From: Thunnus maccoyii
Lineage: Eukaryota; Chordata; Actinopteri; Scombriformes; Scombridae
NCBI RefSeq assembly: GCF_910596095.1
Contig: NC_056551.1
Coordinates: 3,584,501-3,648,500, forward strand
DNA: 64,000 bases
Reading direction: 5' to 3'
Shown one piece after another: positions 1-12,211 of this stretch; within the stretch, counting starts at the first letter, position 1; the number at the start of each line of letters is the position of its first letter. The notes beneath the pieces were generated by a model that worked only from the letters and a program-made list of their open reading frames with translations, searched no databases and was not told the DNA's origin. The position numbers were made by a program, and so were the translations under genes.

Positions 1-27
1 GGGCAGGGACACATCGTCTATCCTCAC

Positions 28-2490
28 CATTATAGAGGTGACTGTATTGGGCGTACTGTCTGTTGTGTCTTCAGGTTCAAATTCTACCTCAGATAGTTTC
101 CATGATTCCTCCCAACCTGAGGGTTTGTCCTGTTTGACATTGAAAACATAAAATTTGAAAAGGGGATGATGGGGAAAAAACTGTGTGTCCCGGTGACTCA
201 ACATATAAAAAAGATCCAACTATTGACCTGGAATAACCCTAACCCTAATAATGTGCACTATTTTACAGTGAGAATGAAAAACAGAATATAAGTAAATAAC
301 TATAATGATGTCGATGATGATCCCCACCTGCTCCATCAGTTGCTGTACTTTGTCAAACTTGTTGCTGATGTTTGGTTGGTAATCAGGCCAAATACAATCC
401 CATTTCTCTTTCTGCTGTCTGAAAGCAAAGTTCATAATCTTCCAGGTGCCAGCCCAGGTAGGAAGACGATATTCACCTATTTCAGTTCTGGAAAGCAGGT
501 CTCTGACGAACAAAATCTCCCACTGGATCTGTTTCTCCTCAAAGGGCTCTGGCGTGGCTGGATCCTTCACCTGGAAACAAGAATGATAAATAAAAAATAT
601 TATTTACAAAATATTGATTGATCTCTTTGTACTGAAGGGCATTATTGTCTCAAAAAGTAATGCATGATGGAACATCATTAAAAAGCATATTTGGAATAAG
701 TATCTTACTTTGCATATCCGAAATGGTTATTACTGTCCTGAAGTTTCACTTCCTGATATCTATTGGTGCACATATGTAGCATTTACTAAAAAAAACAGTA
801 CAGTAGGTTTATAAGAAGACAACATTAACCCCAGGTGATCATAGTGGTCATGGGAGCGGTAGTTGGAGACTTGAAATTCTTCCCACCATGATAATATATA
901 CACTAAGATCACCACTGGTAGCCACTGGATGGATAAAACATGATGGATAAACCATGGCTGGAACTATCTGAAAATGGAGCAATGGTTTTAGTCTATTTTA
1001 ATGTAAAGCCATCAGTTTGTGTCAGTCTACCTGTTTCCAGGACTGACTCCATTCATCAGTAGAACATGTCCATTCAGTCTCCAATTCGTATCCCTTTGGT
1101 TTGTACTCCCTGCTGTTAGTCAGCTCTATAATTGGGAATCCCACGATTTCAGCCTTTGGTTCTTTGGCCCTCAGGAAAAGATACTTTGGAGGCTTCAGAC
1201 TCATCCAGGACTCTCTCCAATATATCCGGAATACATCCACCTCTACTTTGCGTCTTGTTATCAGAGGTTTGGGTGAAGCTGTCCTCCTGGGAGGAGGTGG
1301 AGGTGGAGGCTTAGGTTTGGGTTTGGGAGGAGGAGGGACAATTTTGAATCTAATTTTTGGCTTGGGTTTTTCTGCCTCATCTTTGCCAGTGATTGCGTCT
1401 TCTTTTGCCTTCTCTCCTTTGACCAGCAACCAATGATAATTCCACTTTGAGAAAAGTCTGCACATACAAAAATAAACAAAATCACTTTATATAAAATCAA
1501 TCCAGATATTCAGTCAGAATAAGTGTCCACTTTATCAGGCCAGACCAGTTTTTCTGTATATTTTTCTGGTAATTCACAGATACGGACCTTCTATTTATCA
1601 AATACCTATTCATGATCATGAGATACTAGTCCATGTCAGAGAACATTGTCATGGCATTATATAATGGACAATAACACTGAATCAGAATAGTTTGCAGCAG
1701 TCTGGACAGTTAGCAAGCAAATGTGCTTTGACTTTTTTGTGCTGAAATTCACTTATCAGGGTTCCCCTCAACAAGTTCCACAAACCAGCTGATTAGTTTG
1801 AGTAATCAGGTTAGCATTAGTTGGGTTTAATTGTTTTTTTTTTTTTTAAGATTTGCATTGTCGGAGCTTGTCTGGTACGTAGGAGTACTCTGCCTGAGAA
1901 GATGATTTCAGGCATTAACATACTTTGTAAGGTAGCAGTTTTGTTGAGGTTAAGGTTGGACTTTATTTCATGTGGTTCAAATAAATCTGCTATTCTATGA
2001 GGGTTAATCTGTAAGCAGATGCAGGTTGAGGTCTTCATAGGTTCACTTGGCTCTGAGACCTGACCACAGACTGTATATAAAGATGGATGTAGTGAGATGT
2101 GATGTCACCCATTGGTTTGCAAGTTTTAAGCCAAGAGTTGCTGCTTATGTTCAGCGCCATCTTTTATAAGAGGACCTGAATGTAACAATTGAGACCATAA
2201 TGAATAAAAATTATTGACTTAATATTTCTAGGGAGAAGTTGACGCTTTTTGATTGGGAGTTACTTGGAGCCAGCATTTAGTGGCCATCGAAGACATGCTC
2301 AGGTTTTCCTCACTGTGATGAACACAAAAACAACTAAAAACATTGTTTATTCTCACAACTTAAGAGAACTTTTCTCCTTCCGTGCCTCCTCCTTTTTGCA
2401 CTGGTCTGCCACGCTCTGAGCTCTCTGCTCCCATTGGTCTCTGAGCCTCCCGTTGCCGAAAGTCCTCCGCTCCTCCTTCTTTGACAACAT
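28..2490 (-). CDS. W-x-x-S-W repeat protein, copy 0 (5' part of gene, runs off left edge)
   Basis: I do not recognise this gene. Four minus-strand exons can be joined in phase: 2357-2498 (start ATG at 2488-2490), 1031-1457, 328-570 and 28-129. Each acceptor follows a pyrimidine-rich tract ending in AG, and the donors are GTGAGA, GTAGAC, GTGGGG and GTGAGG. Phases agree: phase 2 after the first exon, phase 0 after the others. Tryptophan-pair motifs appear as YWRESW, EWSQSWK, TWAGTWK and GWEESWK, the same pattern that fills the large exons of the paralogues near 15.6-18.3 kb and 31.2-33.8 kb. Exon 2 also holds a Lys/Pro-rich stretch with runs of prolines. The first exon resembles the paralogues' start exon (a W-E-x-R core and an E-K-S-x-L tail). 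This copy is clearly more diverged and its repeats are split by introns. The 3' part lies left of the window. Exon borders are read by eye. Confidence 0.7.
1289..1340 (+). other. G-rich strand opposite a proline-rich coding stretch
   Basis: The plus strand has repeated GGAGG and GGG runs here; on the minus strand these encode the run of prolines and Pro-Lys in exon 2 of copy 0. The G-runs are close enough that a G-quadruplex is possible in the non-template strand. This is a composition observation only. Confidence 0.35.
1458..2356. other. Intron of copy 0, with dispersed-repeat part
   Basis: No coding signal here. About 2053-2310 reads like a common fish non-autonomous repeat (it starts near 'gactgtatataaagatgg' and has a segment near 'ttgacgctttttgattggg'). 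That family assignment is from memory of fish genomes and not checked. The rest is A+T-rich sequence without recognisable structure apart from a T-run near 1834. Confidence 0.4.
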
Positions 2491-2498
2491 CCTGTTGC
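2357..2498 (-). CDS. Start exon of copy 0
   Basis: The exon follows a TTTG-rich pyrimidine tract ending in CCTCCTAG, then has eight untranslated bases and an ATG at 2488-2490. It encodes about 45 residues, highly charged, probably helical, rich in Lys, Glu and Arg, with one Trp (QWEQR). The donor is most likely GTGAGA just left of 2357; a GT three bases earlier in the coding direction is the alternative and keeps the same phase. The match in length, phase and C-terminal motif (EKSSL versus EKSAL) to the start exons at 21613-21749 and 43490-43626 is what ties copy 0 to the other two genes. Confidence 0.6.
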
Positions 2499-2639
2499 CT
2501 AGGAGGCACACACAAACAAACAAACAAACAGTAAATGACAGACATAACAACAAACCTGTCACTCAGGGTGTGAAGTTGCCTTTCTATAGTGTATCCAGCT
2601 AACTTAAATCTCTCTACGGTTGTGTGTGTTGTGTTCATG

Positions 2640-2830
2640 AACTGGTGAGGAAACTCTGGAATTGCAGCTAAATGCCACAGCTATGTTCACCAGCTAGTCG
2701 CTAACTATGAATCATCTGTCCTACAGCCGGTGGCTTTGTAGGTTCATCACTACGAGCCACACCTCTGACATTACACATTGTCATTTAATACAATGTTATT
2801 ATAAAAATATCAATTATTGCTGCTTTAAGT
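2640..2830 (+). repeat. Partial copy of a dispersed repeat (family R1)
   Basis: The stretch containing 'tatgttcaccagctag' and 'gtaggttcatcactacgagcc' matches the 3' half of the longer copy at about 3660-4240, and in opposite orientation the copy at about 61690-62215. It is most likely a fragment of a non-autonomous transposon. The class is not determined. Confidence 0.5.
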
Positions 2831-3659
2831 AATCCATCACAAGTTCTGAAACAATGAGTCAATTAACTGATTAGTAAGTTAAATTAATTGGCAACAACTT
2901 TGATAATAATTTAAGTCATTCATTCACAACACTGTCTGCTTCCATCAACTGTAGCTTTACTCATTTGTAGCTTTACTCTGTTTTTATAAACTTAAACTTA
3001 CAAATGTAAATTTAATATATCTGGGTTTTGGACAGTTGGTTCCACCAAACAAGACATTTGAAGACTTCAGTTTCTGATGGGCATTTTTCAAATTGTTTAT
3101 ACATTAATTGATAAGGAATATGATTATTTGTTGTAGCCCAATCTGCTTTTATTCATGTAAAATTTATATCAATATTGCATGTTAATTCAGGGCAGGCCTT
3201 TTAAATTTGCCTGCATTTGCAACTGCATTACCATGCAGCAGTAACTGAACACTGACCACAATAAAAGCAGATATGAACACTGCTTCTACTTCTTAACTGT
3301 AATTAAACTGAACAAAGTATACAGACATCTGTAGGATTTTTAACATTGTTTATAAAGAAAGTGAGTTCACTTTGGATTAAATATATTGGGATTATATATA
3401 TTCCCTGTTTCCCTCTCTGCAGTGAAAATATCCAGTAAAAGAGAAATTCTTTGAAAGGAATCAACATATTCACAGTCCTGGAAAAACACCCAATATTCAA
3501 ATTAAGTCCTCTGACTGCTTGGCTTAGTCTTAAGAGATAACAAACAGGATGTCCAATCTGCTAAACATCAAACATACTATACACAGAAATCAAAAGCACA
3601 AACAAGCAAGAACACACCACTGCTCTGTAAAGATTCTGTTGGTGGGTCTAAAATTTTAA

Positions 3660-4240
3660 AATGAGGAATTCATCATTATTATAACCTGCATTAATTGATT
3701 TTTTGGCCACTTGGAAGCAGTAGAAAACAAGTAGTGAACACAACACTGACACATCATCACATTTTAAGCTGATATGCTGAACTTGTTAGCAAACAGTTGC
3801 TTATTTCCACATCCAGAAGTTACGGACCAACATTGACATTAACTCTGAGTTGTGTTTCTGTCCACCTGGTGAATATAAGTCCAATATTCACTCTCTTTTA
3901 GCTGTTTTTGCTCTCTACCAACTCCTGAGGGAAATATCTAGCTCTTTAGCTGCTAAGTGCTCCACTATGTTCACCAGCTACTCTACAGCTAACTGTGTCC
4001 ATTTTGCCATTTTGTACTGAGCAGGTAGTGTGCAGTGGGTTTTTAGAGCTTTTTCACAGAAAAGTGTGTTGAGTGTGAACCAAAACAGTGAAGTTGCAGC
4101 CGGACAGCTAAACAATGAGCTGAAACTCATTATAAAGCTCCTTAAAACTGAGGGGAGCTGCAGATTGCTGATTATTCTCTGTAGGTTCATCACTATGAGC
4201 CACACACAACATATTGCACACTGTCATTTAAAAATTATAT
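3660..4240 (+). repeat. Longer copy of dispersed repeat R1
   Basis: This segment runs from near 'cattaattgattttttggccactt' (positions 3691-3714) through 'gctccactatgttcaccagct' to 'ttcatcactatgagccacac'. An inverted relative with the same order of blocks lies at 61690-62215 and a shorter one at 2640-2830. The short ORFs inside are chance readings. No clear terminal inverted repeats or target-site duplication were found, so boundaries are approximate. Confidence 0.5.
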
Positions 4241-4884
4241 CAATTATTATTTAACTTTCAAAAACAAACATGGATGAAAATGATCATGTGGATTTGTTTC
4301 TCAGCTGGTTTTGAAATCTCAGATGTCAGAGTGCCTTCAAACACACCAACAAACACTTTCTGCTCTCAAAGAAGATACCACATAAACATGAATAAACACT
4401 GACTGTGTGATTATTTGTCTCTGCCAATTGATTGTTATAGTAATGAACTGAAATCAATGGAAATTAATTTAAAAATTGATGGAGGATTTGAACTATAGTT
4501 AATGGGCTGAATATACAAAAATCACCTGTATTTTTCCCCATGTGAATATGTTAATATACACAAGCCACTTTAGTCAGAGGTCTTACAGAAATAGAGGTCA
4601 CACTTAAATTCCTCTCTGTCTGGAGGCTGGGCTCTGGGGCTTAGCAGTGTCTGTGTTGACAAATGAAGCTGACTAATCCAAGTAACGATGACTTAAAATT
4701 AGGAAATGAGCTCAGACCTTCTCCATCACCTCCCTGAGGTCCCCAATGAAAACTACTGAGAATCCAATTTCAGTGACTTCATCATACATGTTTTTTAAAA
4801 CCATACACAGAGGTCCGAAATGAGTTAAAACACGCAAATAGTCTCTGCTCCTATGATACACAATCTTTTAAAAAGCACACAAGT

Positions 4885-5200
4885 TTAGAGCTGCAACGAT
4901 TAAATGATTAATCGGTTTGCCAACTAAATGTCCAAATTCTCTGATTCCAGTTTTCAGAAATGTGATTATTTTCTGGTTCATTTAGTCCTCTGTAACAGTA
5001 AACTGAATATCTTTAGGTTGTGGTCTGTTGTAAACAAAACAAGACATTTGAGGACGTCACCTTGGGCTTTGGGAAACAGTGATTGACATTTTTCACCATT
5101 TTCTGATATTTTATGGACCAAACAACTAAGCAATTAATTGAGAAAGAAATAAACAGATCAATTGGTAATGAAAATAATCGTTAGTTGTAGTTGTAGATTC
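4885..5200. mobile_element. hAT-like MITE relic
   Basis: The left end reads 'agagctgcaacgattaaatg' and the right end 'aaaataatcgttagttgtag'. The reverse complement of the right end starts 'ctacaactaacgattatttt', resembling the left end. GCTGCAAC-type ends of this kind are frequent in fish hAT-derived MITEs. No coding content. A weaker relative may lie at about 2830-3150, which shares a 'caaacaagacatttgaagac' segment. Confidence 0.5.
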
Positions 5201-6380
5201 AACTTGTAAATTAAAACACTTTAGAGTTGACTAGCAGAGCTCAGCTAGCAGTTTGCCCCTGCTTCCAGTCCTTGTGTGAAGCTATACTAATCACATCCTG
5301 GATCTCTGTACTGGACACACAGACATGAAATTGACATCTATCCTCTCATCATTTTCTGAGGAAGTCAGTTGAGCATTCCTTTCATAAAAGTGAAAAAGTT
5401 AAAGCCCAGATTTCTTTGTGTCCAGTAGAGAGATCCAATATATGTGTAGCTTAGCTTAGCACAATGACAGCTAGCAATGTAGCGTGATTTCAGATTTCTG
5501 TATCTGGTCTGGTGTGTAAGACTGAAGATGCCATCTCCCTGTACCACAGCAAGAAACATTGCGACATAAAAATGGCAACAAAATGTGGTTGAGATGGATG
5601 CAGCTACACAGGTTGTTGTAAGTTGGCGTACAGAAAATAATGACGAGGGAAAAGGTACATCCACCACACACCATTATACACCATAAAAAATCACCATTGA
5701 CGGGGATGTTTGAATCAGCGTTATTTTATAGAAACAGTTACAAAGTAGCAGACAAAGTTCTTGCACTTCAGAAGATCTTGTGGGCAGGTAAACTGTGACT
5801 GTGAAAGGACCAAAAAATGCACACTGTGGATCACATCACTTCATGATGATAAACATTTGAAGGTCTGAGGACCAAAACATTATTAATAAAGTAAGTACAT
5901 GATAGTGTTTTTAATTAATTGTGTTTGGGCTGCGCCTTCAGTATTAGAGACATCAGCAGCATTTCAAAATTGGTGGAAGCTTTGCTGGGCCAGCAGCAAA
6001 GGAAAATTCAGAAACTTCTGTGAATATAAAGAACTGTGATGAAGAAATTAAAACTTTTCAATATGTACTAGAGGATCATTAAATGTGACTTTCAATATTG
6101 GAATGAATATGGGAAATGATTGCATGAATAAAGAAAATGTCACATTTTGGAGAGAAGTATAGCTACTGTCTTTATTGAGTTGCAGTTAGATTCACTCATA
6201 ATCATTTATAATCATTTTTGCATTCAAAAATTTTACATCGAGGATAAGATTTAAATCACAGAAATTGACTTTGCTTTGTGTGTAAAACCAAAACAGAGGT
6301 AAAAGAACAGAGAAACACAAACTAACAAACTAATTTTCCCTTTGCTATTAGAAGCAGTTAATGTGTTTATTTACTAAAAT
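5200..6380. other. Intergenic, nothing recognised
   Basis: Reading both strands I see only short unsupported ORFs, no exon with good borders and no repeat ends. Confidence 0.4.
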
Positions 6381-6399
6381 TTGAAATTCTAGGACAGTT

Positions 6400-6860
6400 A
6401 AAGAAAAGAAAAGAAAAAAGAGTCCCCTATGTCAGTTGATGCTGAGACTAACTGCGCCCTCTCAGACACACCTGACCAGTCTCACACCAACACTGCTTTC
6501 CAAACAGCAATCAGAGTAAACCAAATTATAACGCAATGTAAAGAAACCTATCAGGAACATTAGATACAAGAACAAGTACATTAGAACAAGTAGATTAGAA
6601 TGTTATATGGCCCTAAAAAGAGATTATGAATTGGCAGAAAATCTCTCTACTGTCAGAAATAGAAAGCAGCGACAGATCCTAACCACGCACAGGCTCAGTG
6701 ACCACAAACTGGCAATCAAAAAAGGACGACACAAAAAATCATGGAAACCAACAGAAAACAGAATATGTGGTCAGTGTTCTACAGGTGAGGCTGAGACAGA
6801 GATGCATTTCCTCCTACAAGTGAAATAAGGAACATTTTACTTTAACAAGTTCAACTCTGT
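6400..6860 (+). mobile_element. 3' coding tail of an L1-like LINE
   Basis: An ORF at 6607-6828 contains LSDHKLAIKKGRHKKSW and then a Cys/His end (ICGQC...EMHFLL). This is the pattern of the C-terminal zinc-knuckle-like end of fish L1-type non-LTR retrotransposons. Upstream, 6421-6605 matches 49916-50095 closely, including the segment around 'cactgctttccaaacag', so both are copies of one LINE family. Stops and frame changes show it is dead. An A/C-rich microsatellite follows. Confidence 0.65.
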
Positions 6861-6982
6861 AATTTCGGATTTCAAAGAGCTTAATGACCTCTTAAAATTA
6901 AAAATACTCCTTGGAGAAGGAGACAGGACATATCTTCCTGCCCAGTATGTAGCAACAACCTGAGGGCCAGTGAATGACCTAG

Positions 6983-6984
<2 letters not shown>

Positions 6985-7031
<47 letters not shown>

Positions 7032-7100
7032 AATACATACACAGGATATACTGTGTATGTATTTGTGTGTACTATATATAAATATATACTATACATAATT
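6985..7100. repeat. (CA)n microsatellite followed by an AT-rich tract
   Basis: CA repeats run from about 6985 to 7031 with two interruptions, then mixed TATATA sequence to about 7100. The Cys/Val ORFs on the minus strand here are artefacts of the repeat. Confidence 0.9.
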
Positions 7101-7483
7101 TTTAATATATATCAATCTTAATGTTATGTTAATGTTATTCTGTTTCATTGACTCTTGATTCTTTGGCAATATTGTTGTTGTGACATTCATGCCGATAAAG
7201 CAAATATGAATTTGAATTTAAGTTGTCTGCTTTTCCACTGTGCTAGTTCTAGCAGTAAGACTGCTAGCCTAGCTCCTCTAAAACTGAATAAACAACTCCC
7301 ACGCTCTTTTAAGAAATGTGATTAAAAACAAAAATTCTTAAATTAGAATTGTTCACAACTCCAGGTGCCATTAAAAGCAATCATGACTTACCTGATGTCT
7401 ATCTGTCTCTTTCAGTGTCTGTTTACATCCCCTGCTGTATCAAATAACACTTTACATTAAGTTATGTGTCCACTATCTGTCTG

Positions 7484-7585
7484 TCTCTATCTGAGCCTGT
7501 CTGTCTCTAATCTTTACAGTGGCTACGTAGGTGCCTGTCTGTCTCTCAACCCGTCTATCTCTCTGTCTGTCTGTCTGTCTTCAGT
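7484..7585. repeat. Interrupted (GTCT)n simple repeat
   Basis: Multiple CTGTCTGTCT units separated by short unique pieces; no coding signal. Confidence 0.7.
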
Positions 7586-8690
7586 CAGTTTCTGCAGTAA
7601 ACTTTAACCAGCGTGCACTCAGTTTGTCTTGCATATTACTCTGTTGTGCGCAGGCTTCCTTCTTGCTATTTTTACTTCACACGTTAACAGATCCAGAGCT
7701 GCAGCTCTAAATTTAGTTTTGGGGTGAGGCAACGGCAAACACGAGGAGCCAGCAGCCTGGAAATGCAGAGAAGTGACGTGAAATGAATGAAATCACAGAA
7801 GTGAAATTAATCTTTATTCAACAGGTGCAACAATAAACAAGGCATCTGTAAGCATAAGTGAGCCAATCAGAAACCATTGCTGTGAGCTAACCAGAGTCAT
7901 CCTGCATGCTGATAGACAGCAGTGACATGCATTACTTTGACAAGGATCCAAGTAGAAGCTCCGCCTCCAGACAATACTTGCTCCACCTGGCAACCAGCCA
8001 ATCAGTGTGAAGCATGTCTCAGTATAGATCTGTGGGAGTGCAAGATTCCTGCAGGTTCATTTTCTCATAGACAGTGTGAGGTGACAGTTGGAGCACTTCA
8101 AGGCTTTGATGGACATGAAACTCTCCTGGTTGTATCATCAGTACAAAAGATAACATAAATAAATATAATAGAATATATATTATCTGGTTCTTTACCCTGT
8201 ATGGGAAAAAGCTGATGGACAGAAGTCAACTACAACTCAAAGACTCCCAAGCTGCATTTCAGTGAGGGTGTTTTCAAACCTGCATTATTAGTCCAGTTGA
8301 ATCAGACTCCAGTTGGTTTTCATCCTTGTTACGATTTGTTTGGGCAGCAATTATATTCGGATGAAGACCAAAGCAACCAGACCCAGACTAAGAAGTGTTC
8401 TCAGTCCTCTCTGAAATGTTTTCTGGAGGAGTTCATTTGTGGTGAGAATGTGTTCCAACCTTGATCTGACCCACTACAAGGCAGATTGGATCTTCTTCAG
8501 GAACTTCTCACTCCCGCCCCATCACATCTAACCAATGAACAGAGTGATCATTCTCACATGACTTTTAGTGATGCATTTTGGTTCGCAACCCCATCACAGC
8601 TTATTTCAAACAGGCTGACCACACCATCAGTTGTCAATCCAAAATTCTCTCCGGGGTTGCGATTTGGAGAAACTTTTTAGATATACACAC
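7586..8690. other. Intergenic, nothing recognised
   Basis: Short ORFs only, without homology signals or splice borders that I can support. Confidence 0.35.
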
Positions 8691-8691
8691 T

Positions 8692-8960
8692 AGGGGTGTG
8701 CCTGAATACAAATACATTATTTGTATTTTATAACCCCACAAATATTGTTTTTTTAAGAATATTTGTTTCATACGAGTATTTTGTTTTTGGGAAGAAAAAC
8801 AAACTCATGTCAAATACCAGCACATAGGTCGGTTACATCGCTATCTCAGTCTCTCTCATCTGCTCCGTTGTTACATCTATCAACAGGTCTCAATGAGGGG
8901 AGTCACATCCACCTGCTACATGATTCGGAATCAATGACCGAAAAAGGAATAGGCTGAAGC
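8692..8960 (+). mobile_element. DNA-transposon-like fragment
   Basis: 'ggggtgtgcctgaatacaa' followed by repeats of ATTTGTATT and then 'gaagaaaaacaaactcatgtcaaat' resembles a second fragment at about 46520-46770, which has 'gaagaaaagaaacatgtcaaat' and a similar downstream CTCTCCTCTGCTC stretch. The pair indicates a dispersed element, probably hAT-like by its ends. Boundaries are uncertain. Confidence 0.4.
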
Positions 8961-9019
8961 CAAGGCTTATTTTTGCCTATCCTATACAATCCATAAGATA
9001 ACCCAGAGTATCAGCAGTA

Positions 9020-11680
9020 TGAAATAAAGAAAAAAAGAAAATTTACTCGAAATTGTAATCCCTAATTATTTTACATCTTTATCATTTTGCATCATAATCC
9101 TTAATTATTTTCCATTTTAAGGCTTTTTTGAAACTCAACAGACACATAAATGAAAAGTGCACAGAAAGAATTGCCTTTGAAGCTCATCCCTACACATTAC
9201 ATGCTGTGCTGTTTCTATTTTATGGGTGTATAAATAGGTAGAGGTCTGTCTGCAATGAGGCAATGATAAAGTTTTAGCTCAGTATACAGCACAGTCGTCT
9301 ATGATCTTGGAGACTCCCTTTTGAGACCTGGTGTGGAGACCTCCTTCATAAGGTAATTTATTCATGAACACTTATTGTAACACTTTAATTTTCTAAAATT
9401 GCCATTAAATTTATTACAATTGTTCAAGGTCCTTGGAGGACTCACTGTATGAATTTGGTGATTGTCTGACTTTTCCACCATGACTTGATAGTTTTTTTTT
9501 TTAACGAAATATCTTGACATTCATGTTGTTTATGTGTTTTCCTGAAGACCTTGAAGGTTAAAAAGTTGCATCAATAAATGTCTTTAAAGCAACTGCGATA
9601 TTCAGTATGTGGACCACTTCTTTTCCTTTTGTATGCTGCAATCCAGCAACTGTACTGTGGACTTGTTTACAACCTGTCTGAACTGTCTGACAATGTTAAG
9701 TAATGTCACTCTGTTCCCCGATTTCAACTAAGAAAATAACTACAATGGAATTTTCCTTCGAGTAGACATTACAATCTTTATTTTGCAAACAATTCCCCAT
9801 CACACTGTAGTACAGGATGTCTCATTTCCATCCTGTTTCTAACTGCTCATCATTATTAATCACAGATGAGGTCCAGCTGTGGTCTAGACTAATAAGGCTT
9901 GTATTTATGAGCTCTTCTTGACTGACAGAGATGATAAATACAGCCACAAGGCTCAGAGAAGAGCAGGATGACTCAGCAGAATAAACTGTGTTTGGATTTT
10001 CCCTGGCACTTCCATGTGGGATTGATGATACAGGATGATACCACACATAGAGTTACCTTTCAGACCATGTGACTTCACATTCATAGCTCTTGGTTTCTTT
10101 TTGTACACTAAACAGATGTAGTGTTAGGAATTTAAAAGGCAACAATGGACGATGGATCATTTACTTGGAGAAGTAGTTTTATATGAGGACATTATACATA
10201 CTGAAGTGGATGATATGTTACTGCTGCTGTTCATGGGTCATTTTTCTGTGAGGTCACACAGCAGCAGGATGCCTCTTCACCTGTAACAGGATCCTCTGGT
10301 ACTGCTGCTGATGACAGAGGATTGTGGCAGGTCGACTAGAGCTGCACACCAAGCGGGTCTCAACCAGACTTCACCCCTATTTTTACAACAAGCAACCACT
10401 CTGAGCCAACTGTGAGACCAGTGACAGAGAGCTACTTAACTGTGTTTAACTTGAAATTCACTAGCAAGGACCACATCATTTACAAGATGCATTTAAATGA
10501 TCTATTAAGAAAAACAATTGATCTGTGTAGTTCTTCCACTTGCTGACTGTGGGGAAGCTTATAGGGAATCCATTGCATCACCTGGGCAATGACAGACCAC
10601 CTCAGGACCCTACAAAGGGGAGGAAGGACAGGAAGAATCAGGAAGTAACAAGAAGAGAGAAATAGGGTGGAGGGGAGGGGCGTAGAATATGAGAGTGACA
10701 GAGGAGGGGGGGGTTAGGTGGGTATTTATAGGAATGCTGGAAGTGGAGCAGTTGAGGTGTGGTCCTGCTCCTAAAACTTCACTAAATAAGCTTCAAATAA
10801 AGTCTGACTGAGTATGCACAACTGTTGAACTGAATGTGAAAACCTTAGATGATAAGGCAAGGCAATAATCCATATTTTTGTCATTGTCAACAAATTCCAA
10901 GAAAAGACTAAAACCTGGGCTGTGTGCCCAGTCTGTGGCACACAGCCTCAAGCTCATTGATTCCTACTTAAGATGTAATTCTTTAAAAACAGGTCACAAG
11001 TATATAGTTTCATTTTTCTAAAAAAGGCTCAGCAGTTCCCTGAATCAGCACTGTGTAATGGTTGGTTTAAGTTAAAAAAAAAAAAAAAATCATTTTATAT
11101 TGAGAATATGCAGATTAGTCTTTTGTAATAATGATGGAGCAATTATATTATTGTAGTTGTTGTTGTTATTATTCATGATTACCTGTCCATCAGTTACCAA
11201 GTTTGTGTCTTCCAATATGAGGTGCATCATCCTTACTGACAAATAACTATTTGTCTACTACCATTTCACCTTTATGGACACTGTTATTACTGGTAATCCA
11301 TCATTACCTCATGATTAGTTTACCAAAACATCTCATTTGAGTCCACCCCTTATGTTAATTAGTGCATAACCTTATAAAATAAAAAGGAACCTACCTGTCT
11401 TCACCATTAACAATGCAATTAAATTCTGTTAAATGTGAGCTGACTAAAATTGGGACTACTTGGCTACTAAATGATTACTACACAACAGCAATTGTGATGT
11501 GTAACTGGACAGACAAAGACACAAGTAATCCAAAGTATAGGTATCATTGGTGACACATCACATCAATATGACCAACCACTCAATATGAGTAACCACTTAG
11601 TATGATGCACCGCTTTACTTGAGGGACACAAAATGGGTAAATCGGTAACTACTCAAAAGTTTGTGTACCTTATTGTAAAG
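9020..11680. other. Intergenic, mostly unassigned
   Basis: No gene found. The only notable composition is a G-rich purine stretch at about 10664-10722 (GGG runs within 'gggtggaggggagggg' and later 'gaggggggggttagg') and an A-run near 11072-11088. The ORF at 9822-10046 has no supporting feature. Confidence 0.35.
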
Positions 11681-11686
11681 ACTTAC

Positions 11687-11780
11687 CGTTGATCCCTTTT
11701 AACACCCCACCCTCTGTCATATCGTCATATTCATTCACAGTCACAGGCAGCTTTCTATCTCTCCAAATTAGGATTCCATC
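11687..11780 (-). CDS. Isolated exon-like segment, unrecognised
   Basis: On the minus strand a 94-base open segment begins after CTTCATTAG and ends at an excellent donor (CG|GTAAGT at 11681-11686). It encodes about 31 residues (starting DGILIWRDRKLP) with no stop in that frame. I do not recognise the protein and found no partner exons by eye. It could belong to a gene whose other exons are too short to see, or be a relic. The strong donor and the clean frame are the only support. Confidence 0.3.
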
Positions 11781-12126
11781 CTAATGAAGAAGCATAAACA
11801 GAGAGCAGAGTGAGTCATGGATGAAACCTGATTTCCTGCTGCAGTCAGTACATCTGTCAACACTGCACCAGCTGGGTTAACACACAGAAACCACACTTAA
11901 TCCTTCACTCATATAATATTTCACATTATAAATGGGCTCCTCTTTAAACTTTTAATGTTTATATGTTTGTGTTCTCTGCAGCAGTTTAGTGTTTGATTGA
12001 ATGCAGCTGATAAAAGTAAAGCTGCTTGCAAATGATCAAAATAAAAGAAGAGAGTGACTCAGTTGTTTATTTGAAGCTGTCAAACAAAAGTGGCATAGAT
12101 AAATTTGTCATAAAAAGGTATAACAG

Positions 12127-12148
12127 TGATGATGATGATGATGTTGAC

Positions 12149-12211
<63 letters not shown>
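12127..12211. repeat. (GAT)n microsatellite
   Basis: About 27 GAT units with one interruption (GTTGAC). The poly-Asp and poly-Met readings across it are repeat artefacts. Confidence 0.95.

Noticed and set aside
235-249. Two CCCTAA units, and GGGTTA units near 42190
   Set aside because: Too short to be a telomeric repeat; chance or transposon sequence.
1101-1436. Gly-rich plus-strand ORF
   Set aside because: It is the reverse reading of the Pro/Lys-rich exon of copy 0.
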